DNA of 64,000 nucleotides from Niastella vici (GTDB lineage: Bacteria > Bacteroidota > Bacteroidia > Chitinophagales > Chitinophagaceae): contig NZ_LVYD01000024.1 in the NCBI RefSeq assembly GCF_002077945.1, positions 310,001 through 374,000 of the forward strand. Direction: 5' to 3'. A model generated the notes under the pieces. It ran no database searches. It was not told where the DNA came from and saw nothing but the letters and a program-made list of their open reading frames with translations. Both the position numbers and the translations under genes were made by a program. The first letter of the stretch is position 1, and each line of letters starts with the position of its first letter. Positions 8,966 to 17,820 of this stretch are shown piece by piece.

Positions 8966-10006
8966 TTATAAATCAAAAATAAATTCAATGCCGTTGTTAA
9001 TCTCTTGACGTTTGCATTCTGTAATATATAGTCCCAAGCAATTCAGTACAAAATAGCGGCAATAACCGTTGAATAGGTGGATAGAAAAAATGTAGCTATT
9101 TGAAACAAGACGTTCTTGAAGGGTGGTTATTTTAGCGTTTACTCGTCTGGCAAGTTCAAGCCATTCATCAGTAGTGATGGTTTCAGGATCCCCGTTATTC
9201 GTAATGTCGGCGGCGGGGTCGTTTAAGGCAATTAAAGTTTGACTAAGGGTGAAAGAGATAAATCCGCGAATAATTCCCGGGTAGAGAGTATGGAGTAATA
9301 GCGCTTTTTCTGCAGCGGACATTTCGGTAATAGGTTTTTTAATTTGCAGGCTGTCAAATGAAAAAGTTTTGAACGTTTTCTTAACCGGCGCTAGGACGAG
9401 GCAAGTATCGACAGCAATTACGCGGGAACAATTAGCGCATCGTATGTATTGGCTGAGAGATGGTGCTATTTCAATTTTATTACCTAGCCCGTCACATGCA
9501 GTAAAGCCATCGAAGCCGGCTGTATTGCCGCAATTGCAAATAATTTGTCCGGAAGTTTCAATTTTTCGAACATATTCGGTCAAAAAATTGTCCTCGAATA
9601 TTCTTTTTAACCATGCGTTGGCAAAACGAGTATAAAATTTTATAAGTGAGTTATTTACGGTGATAACTTCCCTATCTGTTATGGTAACGAATGTGGCGGT
9701 TTGGTTAATGATATCCTGCCGGTAACTGACAGGATAAATTTTAGCTGCATTTGGGGTCGAAGAGGTGCGTTTGTCAACAACTAAAAATTGCATGGATGGA
9801 TCTTGTGAACCGGTGCTGGCATCAGTGATACGTAAAATAAAAAGGTTGGCAGTTACACCGCGTGGATTGATTTTGATCCCGGTTTCCGTTAAGCATAAGA
9901 ACAAAGAAGGTTTGTTTTTATGTTTGATATTGAGGTAACCATCGTTACCCAAAAGATCAACCAGGCGCATAAATATGGAGGTAGCTTTTTTATTTAGCTT
10001 TTGCAT
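8966..10006 (-). CDS. Hypothetical protein with zinc-ribbon-like cysteines, 346 aa
   Basis: Starts MQKLNKKATSIFMRLVDLLG. Residues about 157-200 carry CNCGNTAGFDG and, about 30 residues on, CANCSRVI, a spacing compatible with one zinc-binding ribbon. No enzymatic motif seen. Such ribbons often bind nucleic acid or proteins; this is inference. The plus-strand frame across it (9369-9635) is a shadow. The stretch 10007-10213 before it holds a terminator but no gene. Confidence 0.7.
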   Translation of the reverse strand: MQKLNKKATSIFMRLVDLLGNDGYLNIKHKNKPSLFLCLTETGIKINPRGVTANLFILRITDASTGSQDPSMQFLVVDKRTSSTPNAAKIYPVSYRQDIINQTATFVTITDREVITVNNSLIKFYTRFANAWLKRIFEDNFLTEYVRKIETSGQIICNCGNTAGFDGFTACDGLGNKIEIAPSLSQYIRCANCSRVIAVDTCLVLAPVKKTFKTFSFDSLQIKKPITEMSAAEKALLLHTLYPGIIRGFISFTLSQTLIALNDPAADITNNGDPETITTDEWLELARRVNAKITTLQERLVSNSYIFSIHLFNGYCRYFVLNCLGLYITECKRQEINNGIEFIFDL

Positions 10007-10154
10007 AGTATTTTATAAGTTTAAGTGGTGATGAGTTGTAAAATGGGGTACTGTGGCGGTGAATAGAACTTGTGCCAGGGAGATTAGTGGAGGTTGACAT
10101 GTGCGCTCAATTAAGTCTCGGGCCGATGAAACTTTGCCCAGTTTATATATAAAA

Positions 10155-10180
10155 GAGCAGGTGAAGTCGTTCACCTGCTC
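10155..10180 (-). terminator. Perfect 11-bp hairpin terminator
   Basis: GAGCAGGTGAA / TTCACCTGCTC with the tetraloop GTCG; on the minus strand it is followed by CTTTTATATA, so it ends the 110-aa gene transcript. Confidence 0.8.
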
Positions 10181-10213
10181 GTTCATTGTTCAATTCTGAC
10201 TATTCTCGTATGA

Positions 10214-10546
10214 CTATAGATTCCAAATCTGTTCCATAAGGTCAGACTTCATTGATTTTATCACGTTGGCTTTTTCAGGGAATTTTTCTTCTTTTGGTAT
10301 TGCGGAATATGCCTGTCGTATACATCCATCTGCTATAAGGTTATTGACCTTTTTAATTTGTAATTCAAACTCATTTCGGCGCTTTTCTTCTTTTGAAGAT
10401 TCTTTAACCATGTTTTTTGTTGGTTGCTGCCCTGTAACCGGCTTACCGGTAATTGCTTTAGATTTTTTAACAATTTTGACTTGCGAATTCTCGCGAGATT
10501 TTTTGACCCTTTTTGTTGCAGTATCAAGATTATTTTTACTTCGCAT
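10214..10546 (-). CDS. Small basic hypothetical protein, 110 aa
   Basis: Lys/Arg/Thr-rich N-terminal half (MRSKNNLDTATKRVKKSRE...), then a helical C-terminal half (LIADGCIRQAYSAIPKEEKF). The low-complexity basic tail suggests nucleic-acid contact, but no family is recognised. It is followed at once by a strong terminator. The plus frame 10266-10553 and the minus frame 10333-10578 are shadows. Confidence 0.6.
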   Translation of the reverse strand: MRSKNNLDTATKRVKKSRENSQVKIVKKSKAITGKPVTGQQPTKNMVKESSKEEKRRNEFELQIKKVNNLIADGCIRQAYSAIPKEEKFPEKANVIKSMKSDLMEQIWNL

Positions 10547-10719
10547 AATTTAGTATTTAGAATTATTATTTCTGACAATTGCTAAGACTGTCTGTAGTGA
10601 GAAATTGATGATGAATGTTTATAAGCCCGGTATGTTGCATGATAGGCGGAGGCTACTTGCCGCTGAGGGAGGACGAAAGGAACAGGATCGAAAAGGTAAA
10701 TTCGAATTATGAATGGACG

Positions 10720-11259
10720 TTAAGCTTGACCTGAAAACCAGGTTGTAATTTTGGGAATTAATTCGACATTTATAAAATCGGCATAGATTAATAGGTCTTC
10801 TTTTGTGGTACCGAAACCGAGTGAAGGGTTATCGTATTCGTTTAACCATTCGATGGAAAGGTTTGCATTTGTATGGGTATCTAAACCGTAAAATCGAAGT
10901 AGTTGTGATAGATCACCCTGTCGAAGACAATTAATCGCCTTTTCAAAAAGGGCTACTTCACTTTCGGAGAAATTATAAATAGGAACGTGCAGGTTGAAAA
11001 CAAAACCTCGCTCAAAAATGGTTTTATCGGCAGGGAAAGATTCGGGGTCAAAACAGTTTACTATATCGGCGCCTGATTTATTAGTTAACTGCATCAGTGT
11101 GATTGTAGCCAAACAACCGAGACAAATCTCTTCGTTAATAGTCATCCATTCCTGCATATCTGGTATAAAATGAGGGTCGTTCTGTATTTTTCTACAACCG
11201 ACTTCAATGGCCTTTAACGCGTCCTTGAGAGTGGGCGCCAATGTTTTAATGTGCATCAT
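10720..11259 (-). CDS. Hypothetical protein, 179 aa
   Basis: Starts MMHIKTLAPTLKDALKAIEV (the second Met is an equally good start). Mostly helical, no membrane segment, contains ERGFVFNLHVPIYNF. Unrecognised family. The region 10560-10719 before its stop contains no gene; it has the inverted repeat GCGG...CCGC near 10650. Confidence 0.65.
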   Translation of the reverse strand: MMHIKTLAPTLKDALKAIEVGCRKIQNDPHFIPDMQEWMTINEEICLGCLATITLMQLTNKSGADIVNCFDPESFPADKTIFERGFVFNLHVPIYNFSESEVALFEKAINCLRQGDLSQLLRFYGLDTHTNANLSIEWLNEYDNPSLGFGTTKEDLLIYADFINVELIPKITTWFSGQA

Positions 11260-11412
11260 GTTTTTTAATTAAATCGTTAAGAGAATAAAGGAAGTTTAGT
11301 CTTCAAACCACTTTACAATTTTTCCGGTTTTTCAATTAGTCTTAATAAAATTTAGAATGGGAAAAAAAAGGCAGGAGTGGCTTGTGATTCAATTTCTATT
11401 CAAAGGTTATCT

Positions 11413-12015
11413 TTAACAGTGTTGTAAGCTGATTGTGATAAGTAATTGTTCTTTGAGATCGGGTGCTAGTTCGTAGGCCAAAGCTTTGAAGTCCTTTGGT
11501 ACCGGGGGACAGGGATTAGGATGCCAAAGGAAATTATACCAAGTGAGCGTGGCTACGTGGCAGCCGTCCCAAATGAAATAGGCTTTCTGGTCGTGGACGA
11601 TATAGCGGCCTTTGCTGCCATAAAAAGTGATGCGCTGCTCTGGCCATCTGTTCCATAGGGTTGCGGGCATATATTCAAAAATGGCGGATGCGTTGGGCGG
11701 TACGGCTGGTGTAGTAAAGAGGGTATCGAGGCGAGCAGCCAGCAGGGAACCTATGGGCTGAAATGCAGTGTCAAAATCGTGCATGATCTGGCAAATTTTG
11801 GTAGCCAGGGTGTTGTCAACCATCAGGTCGATGTGGAGCATCCAGCGTCTGCTCTTTCTGTAGAGGATGCTGTAGTTATTCGGCATCAGCCGGATCGTAT
11901 CGCTGTAGCTGTCGTGGGTGAAAAACTTTTGCATATGGTTGTGAATTGACTGGTGAAACAATGACGAGGAAAAAAGCGCAACCGGAGGGAGGGGGGCCTT
12001 CCTTAATTGAACCAT
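11413..12015 (-). CDS. Hypothetical protein, 200 aa
   Basis: Rich in Trp/His/Pro (LWNRWPEQRITFYGS, WYNFLWHPNPCPPVPK). A Met at residue 28 (MQKFFTHDSYSD, about 11934) could be the true start, since residues 1-27 are low-complexity. No family recognised. The gap 11260-11412 has no supported feature. Confidence 0.6.
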   Translation of the reverse strand: MVQLRKAPLPPVALFSSSLFHQSIHNHMQKFFTHDSYSDTIRLMPNNYSILYRKSRRWMLHIDLMVDNTLATKICQIMHDFDTAFQPIGSLLAARLDTLFTTPAVPPNASAIFEYMPATLWNRWPEQRITFYGSKGRYIVHDQKAYFIWDGCHVATLTWYNFLWHPNPCPPVPKDFKALAYELAPDLKEQLLITISLQHC

Positions 12016-12138
12016 TGCCTATCCTACTTGTTCAAGAATTTTAGCTTCGTTGCAACCGGTCGGGCAATGGGGCCTGCTGTTATTGTCTATTATTTTATAT
12101 GGTATTAGAGCTAAAATGTAATTTTGGTATCATTCCAT

Positions 12139-12699
12139 TTATTCTTCGTTCTGTTCGGGATCTGTTTCGGTGTAATGGTAAAATGCAGCCCATTCCACAA
12201 GTTCCAGATTGTTATGGTCACATATTATTTCATCTTGTTCAACACCGAAGGAATAACGGCACCATGTCGTTTTCATGCTGGAGTATTCCCATCTCTCACC
12301 TTCCTTTACCTGAAAAATCTCAGCAGTATGTTCGCCATATTGATAGTAGTGAACGGCCTCGATTTCTTCAAACAGTTCTGCTTCATGTTCAATTTCGAGT
12401 TGTTTTAGGTGTTCGGCAATGGTGACAGTTTTTTTTGATGCCTGAAATAATTTAAAGGCTTCGAGCATTTCCTGGGTTTTATATGTTGCAACAGTCCATT
12501 GATTAAAATTTCTTTCGTAAAGAACTTTGGAATCATAGGAAGGTCCTACCAAATGGTTAAACTTATTTTTCTTATGGGGAACGGGCTTCCCCTGATACCA
12601 AAAAGCTTGTGCGCCCCATTCCGGATGCCTGAGATTGATAATTTTTAATGCATTAGGTGCGTTCTCTATTGTTAATAATGGGAGTTTATTTGTGTTCAT
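12139..12699 (-). CDS. Hypothetical protein, 186 aa
   Basis: Starts MNTNKLPLLTIENAPNALKI and ends in an acidic tail (TETDPEQNEE). Contains a Glu-rich helix (HLKQLEIEHEAELFEEIEAV) and aromatic clusters. Unrecognised. The plus-strand frames across it (12099-12425 and 12124-12408) are shadows. It directly follows the first PP-loop gene and could belong to its unit. Confidence 0.65.
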   Translation of the reverse strand: MNTNKLPLLTIENAPNALKIINLRHPEWGAQAFWYQGKPVPHKKNKFNHLVGPSYDSKVLYERNFNQWTVATYKTQEMLEAFKLFQASKKTVTIAEHLKQLEIEHEAELFEEIEAVHYYQYGEHTAEIFQVKEGERWEYSSMKTTWCRYSFGVEQDEIICDHNNLELVEWAAFYHYTETDPEQNEE

Positions 12700-12755
12700 T
12701 TTATTATAAAAGTTTATTGTTAGAAGTTATTAGCAGTATAAGAGTGAGCGACATT

Positions 12756-13769
12756 TCATTTACTGCTTTTATGAAACGGCGGTGGAAAATTATTAGCTAT
12801 ACACCCGCTGCAAGGATGAATACTTTCAACAGCATCTTCTTCTGTAAATAATTCCAGGAAATCGTGCCAATCTGGTATTTCTAATCCATCGGCAAATTTT
12901 GCTTGGTTGTTAATTATTTCTATGGGAGCTTTTTGCCGCAAGTCGTTTACCTCATTTTCAGATAAAAGCCCTTCAGCAATAATAAAATCAGTCATGCGCC
13001 CTGGTTTAGGTTTACCGTTCTTTGTTCCTTTAATACCATTTCTCCATAGACCGAGTATGGATGTGAGTTTAGGTTCAGCACGGGCTTCCATTATAACTAT
13101 ATATCTTAGGTATTTTTTTTTGTATTCTAAAAGTTCTTCAGGTTGTGTGGAAGGGCAAAAAATACAGGCAGATTTAGGCGGAACAGGCAAACCCTCCGAT
13201 CTGATTTTATTTTTACAATCGTTTCTTGTCATTCCCCATTCAACTAAGGGATACCAGTATTCGTATTTGGGGTCTATAAACTCCTTAGCGACTGCATATC
13301 TTTTCATGTCTTTTGGAGAAGTATCGTATCCTATTATTTTTTTTACTTTTCCGCCAGCATTCCACCAGTCAATAGCCGGAATATATTCTTCCAGCCATTT
13401 ATTTTGAGGAGTTACTTTCCATTTGAGTGAGCAGCTCTTAAATCCGAAAGCCAGTGACGGTAAAGTACCATTGGTTAAACAATCTTCTCCAATTGTATGG
13501 TAAGGTGGCCTATTCTTAAAATCCTTTGCCACATATTTTACGGTAATAACCGGCGGGAAGCCCACTTTATTTAACCAATCTTGAAGAATAGGGAGATATG
13601 AGTATGTTTCATCTTTTTCAACGCCAACATCGGCAAACAAAATTGCATCTGGCTTGATATTTCTGCTTTTCATTTCAACCAGGTATGCTACGGTGTCTAC
13701 TCCAAGACCACAGGCGGCAATTAAGGGTTGTTTGATCTCGTAGAACAAATTCGATTGAATATTATTCAT
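12756..13769 (-). CDS. PP-loop ATPase, phosphoadenosine phosphosulfate reductase-like protein
   Basis: Adenine-nucleotide alpha-hydrolase fold. The N-terminus reads IAACGLGVDTVAYLVEM, a PP-loop variant, followed by ILFADVGVEKDETYSYL and SCSLKWKVTPQNKWL, with paired cysteines in KSACIFCPSTQPEEL and near the C-terminus (HPCSGCIAN). These enzymes activate substrates with ATP for sulfur transfer or thiolation; the cysteines may hold a metal or Fe-S centre. The frame is open to 13850, but a terminator hairpin lies at 13808-13829, so the start at 13769 (MNNIQSNLF) is preferred. A second PP-loop protein is at 15947-16918. Confidence 0.8.
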   Translation of the reverse strand: MNNIQSNLFYEIKQPLIAACGLGVDTVAYLVEMKSRNIKPDAILFADVGVEKDETYSYLPILQDWLNKVGFPPVITVKYVAKDFKNRPPYHTIGEDCLTNGTLPSLAFGFKSCSLKWKVTPQNKWLEEYIPAIDWWNAGGKVKKIIGYDTSPKDMKRYAVAKEFIDPKYEYWYPLVEWGMTRNDCKNKIRSEGLPVPPKSACIFCPSTQPEELLEYKKKYLRYIVIMEARAEPKLTSILGLWRNGIKGTKNGKPKPGRMTDFIIAEGLLSENEVNDLRQKAPIEIINNQAKFADGLEIPDWHDFLELFTEEDAVESIHPCSGCIANNFPPPFHKSSK

Positions 13770-13807
13770 AGAACTGGTTTTGATATTTAGATACTCGGTA
13801 TAATAAA

Positions 13808-13829
13808 GGGGAAAGCGACTTGCTTCCCC
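13808..13829 (-). terminator. Hairpin terminator upstream of the PP-loop gene
   Basis: GGGGAAaGC / GCTTCCCC with a 5-base loop; on the minus strand it is followed by a T-rich run (TTTATTAT). It ends the 84-aa gene and argues that the PP-loop gene starts at 13769, not 13850. Confidence 0.7.
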
Positions 13830-13850
13830 CTTCCCATAAATGATCAACAT

Positions 13851-14105
13851 TTAATCAAACACGTTATTGGTAGTTCCATCCATTGGATTAAATTCTACCT
13901 GGTGATAACTCCGGTATTTGTCTGGTTCAAAAACCATGTGCTCATGTTCATCATGGGTAAATATTCCCACTTCATTTAACATAAATTTGATACTGTCGTT
14001 ATCACCTTTATCAAATCCGATTGGTGATTTGGAACTCAAAACATGTTTGTGTCCAATCGTTTCTCCTTCGCCGAGAACGATTCTTTTTGCTTTGTTTTTG
14101 TACAT
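13851..14105 (-). CDS. Small His-rich hypothetical protein, 84 aa
   Basis: Contains GEGETIGHKHVLSSKS, then FTHDEHEHMVFEPDKYRSY and VEFNPMDG. The spaced histidines (GHKH, HDEHEH) look like a small cupin-like or metal-binding protein. A two-gene arrangement with a partner like the next gene upstream (14116-14841) is, in my memory, conserved in other bacteria, but I cannot name the family. The gene begins 10 bases after the stop of that partner. Confidence 0.65.
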   Translation of the reverse strand: MYKNKAKRIVLGEGETIGHKHVLSSKSPIGFDKGDNDSIKFMLNEVGIFTHDEHEHMVFEPDKYRSYHQVEFNPMDGTTNNVFD

Positions 14106-14115
14106 ATGCTGATAT

Positions 14116-14841
14116 TTAGGTTTCAGAATACATTAATTCGAGATACTGCTTTCCAGTGAGATGGTATGGGCGTACTACTATGGATTGAGGAGATTCCTGT
14201 ACAATGATGATATCACCCTGGCGGAAAATGCGTTTGGGATAACTGATATTTATGCGAATTGTCCAGGCTATTGCCTTTATAGCATCAGGTTGCCAACACG
14301 AGCTTTGTGGCATATATTCATACGCAGCGCGGTGCGGCACATAAATCCAGTATTCACGGTGAGTGGTGGTGCACCAGCACCTTACAGCAAAAACGGGATC
14401 AGGTGTTCTCGATTCGTTAGTACCCTTGAATAGTTTATACCCTTCAATTTTATAGAGTTCGTAAACATCATCAAAATTATATTTGTAAGGTTCATACTTT
14501 TCGTTCCAGCGAGTCCGCTCTTTACTGATAACCTGTTTATCCAGCAATTCAGGATCTAATTCTTTAAATAATTTAGCAACACCGATGCAATCGAACATTA
14601 TCCTGCGTATTTCTATATTTGGTTGTTTCAACGCTTCATGGATAGATACAGGAATTATTTCATCCCACATTTCTTCTACAAAAGCGCCGAGTTCAAGTAA
14701 AGCATTGTGTGTAATTACCTCCTTTTTAAAATCTTTGATGGTTTCAAATTTTGCTTTCCAAAAACGGAGCGCTTCATTGAGGGAAAAACCCGGGAGGTTG
14801 GAAACAATGTATTTGGATGTTTTATAATTGAATTGTGTCAT
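14116..14841 (-). CDS. Hypothetical protein paired with the His-rich small protein, 241 aa
   Basis: N-terminal half helical; C-terminal half has FAVRCWCTTTHREYWIYV, AIKAIAWTIRINI and FRQGDIIIVQESPQS, a pattern of a conserved but uncharacterised family whose members end with a barrel-like R-x-GD motif. Followed after 10 bases by the 84-aa His-rich gene. A CxC pair sits in the middle (CWCT). Function unknown. Confidence 0.65.
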   Translation of the reverse strand: MTQFNYKTSKYIVSNLPGFSLNEALRFWKAKFETIKDFKKEVITHNALLELGAFVEEMWDEIIPVSIHEALKQPNIEIRRIMFDCIGVAKLFKELDPELLDKQVISKERTRWNEKYEPYKYNFDDVYELYKIEGYKLFKGTNESRTPDPVFAVRCWCTTTHREYWIYVPHRAAYEYMPQSSCWQPDAIKAIAWTIRINISYPKRIFRQGDIIIVQESPQSIVVRPYHLTGKQYLELMYSET

Positions 14842-14847
14842 GGGGTT

Positions 14848-15504
14848 TCAATTTTCAGGTAATTGTATGTGGATAATATTTTCACGGCAACCATCATAGG
14901 AGTATTCAATCTTCTTTATGACAAAAACGAGTTTATTACTTCGTTTAATGAACTCACGATGGGCGATGGTTATGTTTTCATATAAACTATTAAAATTGGG
15001 AATGCCTTCCTGAACCTCCATAACCTGTTTTTTTATCATTTCCCCGATTTTGTTTTCAATCTCTGTATGGTGGTCGATCCGGGGACCGTTAGCTATGATA
15101 AAAGAGGGTGCTACATTTGGTTCTTCTTCATCACTTTCCATTTCGATAAAAATGTCTAACTGATCGAACCAAATGTTGTCTGGTACGGTTACATTGATTG
15201 TACACATGTAATTATCAGATTCCGATGTGGAATAATTGTCAATTCCATCAAAACTTTTGGTTTCCCGGTTGTATGTTAATTCTCCGGTAGTGGAGAAATC
15301 ACCTGCAAAAGAACCATAACCAAGAGCTTTACTGATGTAGTCTTCTATCGGGCCAAAATCAATTTCATCATCGAGTGGTTCTTCATCCAATAGTATTTCA
15401 AAGTAACCTTCGTCGTTGCCGCCATTCCAGGTGATGACTAGATTTTTACCGTCTTTAGTTAGCTCGTCACATAGTTTGATCATCGTAGGTTGTTGCTGCT
15501 TCAT
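14848..15504 (-). CDS. Acidic hypothetical protein, 218 aa
   Basis: Starts MKQQQPTMIKLCDELTKDGK; very rich in Asp/Glu in the first 140 residues (DEEPLDDEIDFG, EMESDEEEPN). No membrane segment. Its start overlaps the 3' end of the preceding 144-aa gene by 38 bases, so the genes are translationally coupled. An acidic protein in a mobile element can be a DNA mimic, but nothing here proves that. Confidence 0.65.
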   Translation of the reverse strand: MKQQQPTMIKLCDELTKDGKNLVITWNGGNDEGYFEILLDEEPLDDEIDFGPIEDYISKALGYGSFAGDFSTTGELTYNRETKSFDGIDNYSTSESDNYMCTINVTVPDNIWFDQLDIFIEMESDEEEPNVAPSFIIANGPRIDHHTEIENKIGEMIKKQVMEVQEGIPNFNSLYENITIAHREFIKRSNKLVFVIKKIEYSYDGCRENIIHIQLPEN

Positions 15505-15901
15505 ATAATTCAGGTTTAACTAGTTTTTGAATTTTTTTTAATAAAATTTTGTCGCTTTGACGGGGATGATTGAACCAGGTTCGATGTATATCCGGGACTT
15601 CAAACCGGATACAGCTCAGCCAATCAGCTAATGATGGCACTTTCCCATTGTGGTCTTCTCGGCAATGTTCATAAAGAATATCACGGGTGGACATCATATT
15701 GCCTGTCTTGGTGTTCAAAACAACATCCCCAATCAATTCCGTGAGGACCAGTATAAACCATATATTATGGGAGAATAAACGGTGCTGGCTTTCAGGAAAA
15801 AAATGCTTGGAGCTGTCCATGAGTTTATGCAAGCGCAGCGTATCCTCAATGTTGCAATGGAATTTCTTTGCACTGAGTAGTGCATGATCGTAATAGTGCA
15901 T
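15467..15901 (-). CDS. Hypothetical protein, 144 aa
   Basis: Starts MHYYDHALLSAKKFHCNIED; helical, with RTWFNHPRQSDKILLKKIQK near the C-terminus. It follows the second PP-loop gene by 45 bases and overlaps the next gene. Family not recognised. Confidence 0.6.
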   Translation of the reverse strand: MHYYDHALLSAKKFHCNIEDTLRLHKLMDSSKHFFPESQHRLFSHNIWFILVLTELIGDVVLNTKTGNMMSTRDILYEHCREDHNGKVPSLADWLSCIRFEVPDIHRTWFNHPRQSDKILLKKIQKLVKPELYEAATTYDDQTM

Positions 15902-15946
15902 AGAATTTATTTAGGTTTAAAAAATAAAACCGGTAGTGTTTACTGG

Positions 15947-16918
15947 TTAATGGTTATGGAAAGATTTATAGGCGCCAGCCGGCAATATCCAGTTATCGCA
16001 GAAAATAGGTAGCAGGTAGTTACGGGATATGGCTTGTGCTGCAATGGAAGGGAATTGAAACACCCCTTCGTAAACAAGGCCTTTGGAGCTATATGATCCA
16101 AGATCTATACCCGGGTGTATGTTTTTTCCAAACTGCTTTTCATATTCTGCAATTTTTGCCCCTTGCTTCGGAGATAACGCAAACGAAGTAGCTACCTGGG
16201 AAGGTGAAGCGAATATGCACCATTTGCAACTGCAGCGACCATACCCTAAATAATAACAGGGATGAACAATAATTTTATAAACAGCTATAATGTCCCAAAC
16301 CCGCTTTTCATTCCAATGATGAATGATGCGGCAACGGTCAACATGTCTTTTTTTCCTCCCATTTCTATTGTCAGCTCTGTCCGTTTCGAAAAAAAGATAA
16401 TGTTTTCTGGAAGGGCTTTCTTCAGCGCGTTCTCCGGATATTACCAGCACTTTTTTGCCGTTGAATCGCGGTTGGTTTACAATGGCTGAGGCAGCTACAT
16501 CAATTTTCAAATACGGGGAGCACCACCTTTGGGATAGATTTGCGGATAGTTGTGGAAATTGAAACCGGGTATTGGCTTTTCCTTTGCCACCGGAATGAAA
16601 TAATCCGTCAGGGGTTTCAAAGTATGTTTCTTTTGTTGGTGTATTGTTACGCAACATTTCTCCCTCGAACCCTCCTTGTTTCCAGCTAAAATATATGGGT
16701 ACGAGAAAGGCATCGGCAAATTTTCGGCAGTAATCTTCGGTGCATTCCCAATCCATGAATCGATGTTCTTTGCCATCGATCAGGTGGTGCCAGAGTTCGA
16801 TTTTGGAAATTGGGATACCCAAATCAAGAAGGTGCAGGAATGATGCAGTCGAATCTTTGCCGCCTGAAAACATTATAAGATAATGATCGTATTCATGGAT
16901 GTTAAACGTTTCATTCAT
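15947..16918 (-). CDS. PP-loop ATPase, phosphoadenosine phosphosulfate reductase family
   Basis: Canonical PP-loop near the N-terminus: IMFSGGKDSTASFLHLLDLG (about residues 15-34). Further on: WECTEDYCRKFAD, LSQRWCSPYLKID, VISGERAEESPSR and GRCSCKWCIFASPSQ, all as in PAPS-reductase-like enzymes of phages and mobile elements. The C-rich segment may bind a metal or Fe-S cluster. Known relatives take part in sulfate reduction or in sulfur modification of nucleic acids (DndC-like). No DndA/D/E genes are seen here, so the role is open. It heads a unit with 15467-15901 and 14848-15504. Confidence 0.85.
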   Translation of the reverse strand: MNETFNIHEYDHYLIMFSGGKDSTASFLHLLDLGIPISKIELWHHLIDGKEHRFMDWECTEDYCRKFADAFLVPIYFSWKQGGFEGEMLRNNTPTKETYFETPDGLFHSGGKGKANTRFQFPQLSANLSQRWCSPYLKIDVAASAIVNQPRFNGKKVLVISGERAEESPSRKHYLFFETDRADNRNGRKKRHVDRCRIIHHWNEKRVWDIIAVYKIIVHPCYYLGYGRCSCKWCIFASPSQVATSFALSPKQGAKIAEYEKQFGKNIHPGIDLGSYSSKGLVYEGVFQFPSIAAQAISRNYLLPIFCDNWILPAGAYKSFHNH

Positions 16919-16953
16919 AAGAGGAATTTATAAGCTGAAAAATGAATGAGAAT

Positions 16954-17124
16954 TCAGTAATAAAAAATTTCCTGGCTTATCCAGGTATATTTAACGCTGC
17001 CGCTGTTATACCATGCTGTAAATGCAGCATTCTTGGCCTCTTTTTCAGTAGCATATCTGTTTTGATATAAATAAATTTTTCCACCATGGTTCTGCTCATG
17101 AACTACAAAAGGCCCGGGGATCAC
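16954..17124 (-). CDS. Small protein, 56 aa (GTG start)
   Basis: From a GTG at 17124 the frame gives IPGPFVVHEQNHGGKIYLYQ, then RYATEKEAKNAAFTAWYNSG, ending at 16954. It has strong protein-like character and is in line with the neighbours. The same frame is open upstream to the stop of the 161-aa gene (17224), but without an ATG. Homology not recognised. Confidence 0.45.
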   Translation of the reverse strand: MIPGPFVVHEQNHGGKIYLYQNRYATEKEAKNAAFTAWYNSGSVKYTWISQEIFYY

Positions 17125-17223
17125 TCCGGTAACTTGAAGTGAACAACCCGGCGGTTGGTTTTTTCTCTTTTCATCGTATTTTTTATGAGGATGAATTAGT
17201 TTAAATTGAACATGATATGAGAG

Positions 17224-17709
17224 CTATTTTTTCGAGCGTTTTTTTAGAAGTTCGCGTCGTTTGGTATAAATCTGGCGTCGTAACTCGTTCAGTTTAGACG
17301 TACGATAATCATCGAGTACTTTGGGAGCATTAACAAGGTCCCAGCGATCTTCTCCAAAAAGATCTTCCAAAACTTTGCAGGATACGTGGCAGGTAATGTC
17401 TGCCCACTCGTGGGTCATGGGGGCTTCGAATGATGCAGTATAGAGGTAAATACTGCATTCCAGGTAAGTTGCCATTTGTTCTCCTTTTTTATAGGCAATT
17501 ATTCTTTCTATTGGAAGATTTTTTAACAATCGTTCGGGAATAGTATCGGCCCACATTTGGTTGGAGGTAATTACAGGTGCCTGAAGGGCATCCAACAGGT
17601 CAAAGGAAAACGCATTACCAGTTTTTTTTTCGCTTCCCTGGGTATCGGAATCGGCATCAGTAAGAAAAAGGTTAAGTTGGGCATTAGCGCGATTGGATTT
17701 CTTTTTCAT
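17224..17709 (-). CDS. Hypothetical protein, 161 aa
   Basis: The frame is open to 17784, but a terminator hairpin (17776-17803) covers the first codons, so MKKKSNRANAQLNLF at 17709 is chosen. Contains ERLLKNLPIERIIAYKKGEQ and a basic C-terminus (KRRELLKKRSKK). QLNLFL near the start could be a short sliding-clamp-binding-like motif (QLNLF), which is inference. Family unknown. Confidence 0.6.
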   Translation of the reverse strand: MKKKSNRANAQLNLFLTDADSDTQGSEKKTGNAFSFDLLDALQAPVITSNQMWADTIPERLLKNLPIERIIAYKKGEQMATYLECSIYLYTASFEAPMTHEWADITCHVSCKVLEDLFGEDRWDLVNAPKVLDDYRTSKLNELRRQIYTKRRELLKKRSKK

Positions 17710-17775
17710 GGTCACTTGCATAAATGGTTTATAGATCGGGCGGAGATTGGAGAAAGCATATAGCTTAAAAATAAA

Positions 17776-17803
17776 TTGCCCCACATCCGTGATGCAGGGG
17801 CAA
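17776..17803 (-). terminator. Hairpin terminator
   Basis: TTGCCCC / GGGGCAA with an inner GCATC/GATGT extension; T-rich (TTTATTTTT) after it on the minus strand. It separates the frame-broken 63-aa gene from the next one. Confidence 0.75.
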
Positions 17804-17820
17804 TTGTTAGCAAAACCAAT

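Noticed and set aside
12099-12425. Plus-strand frames over the 186-aa gene
   Set aside because: Shadows of a minus-strand gene that fits its neighbours; no upstream signal on the plus strand.
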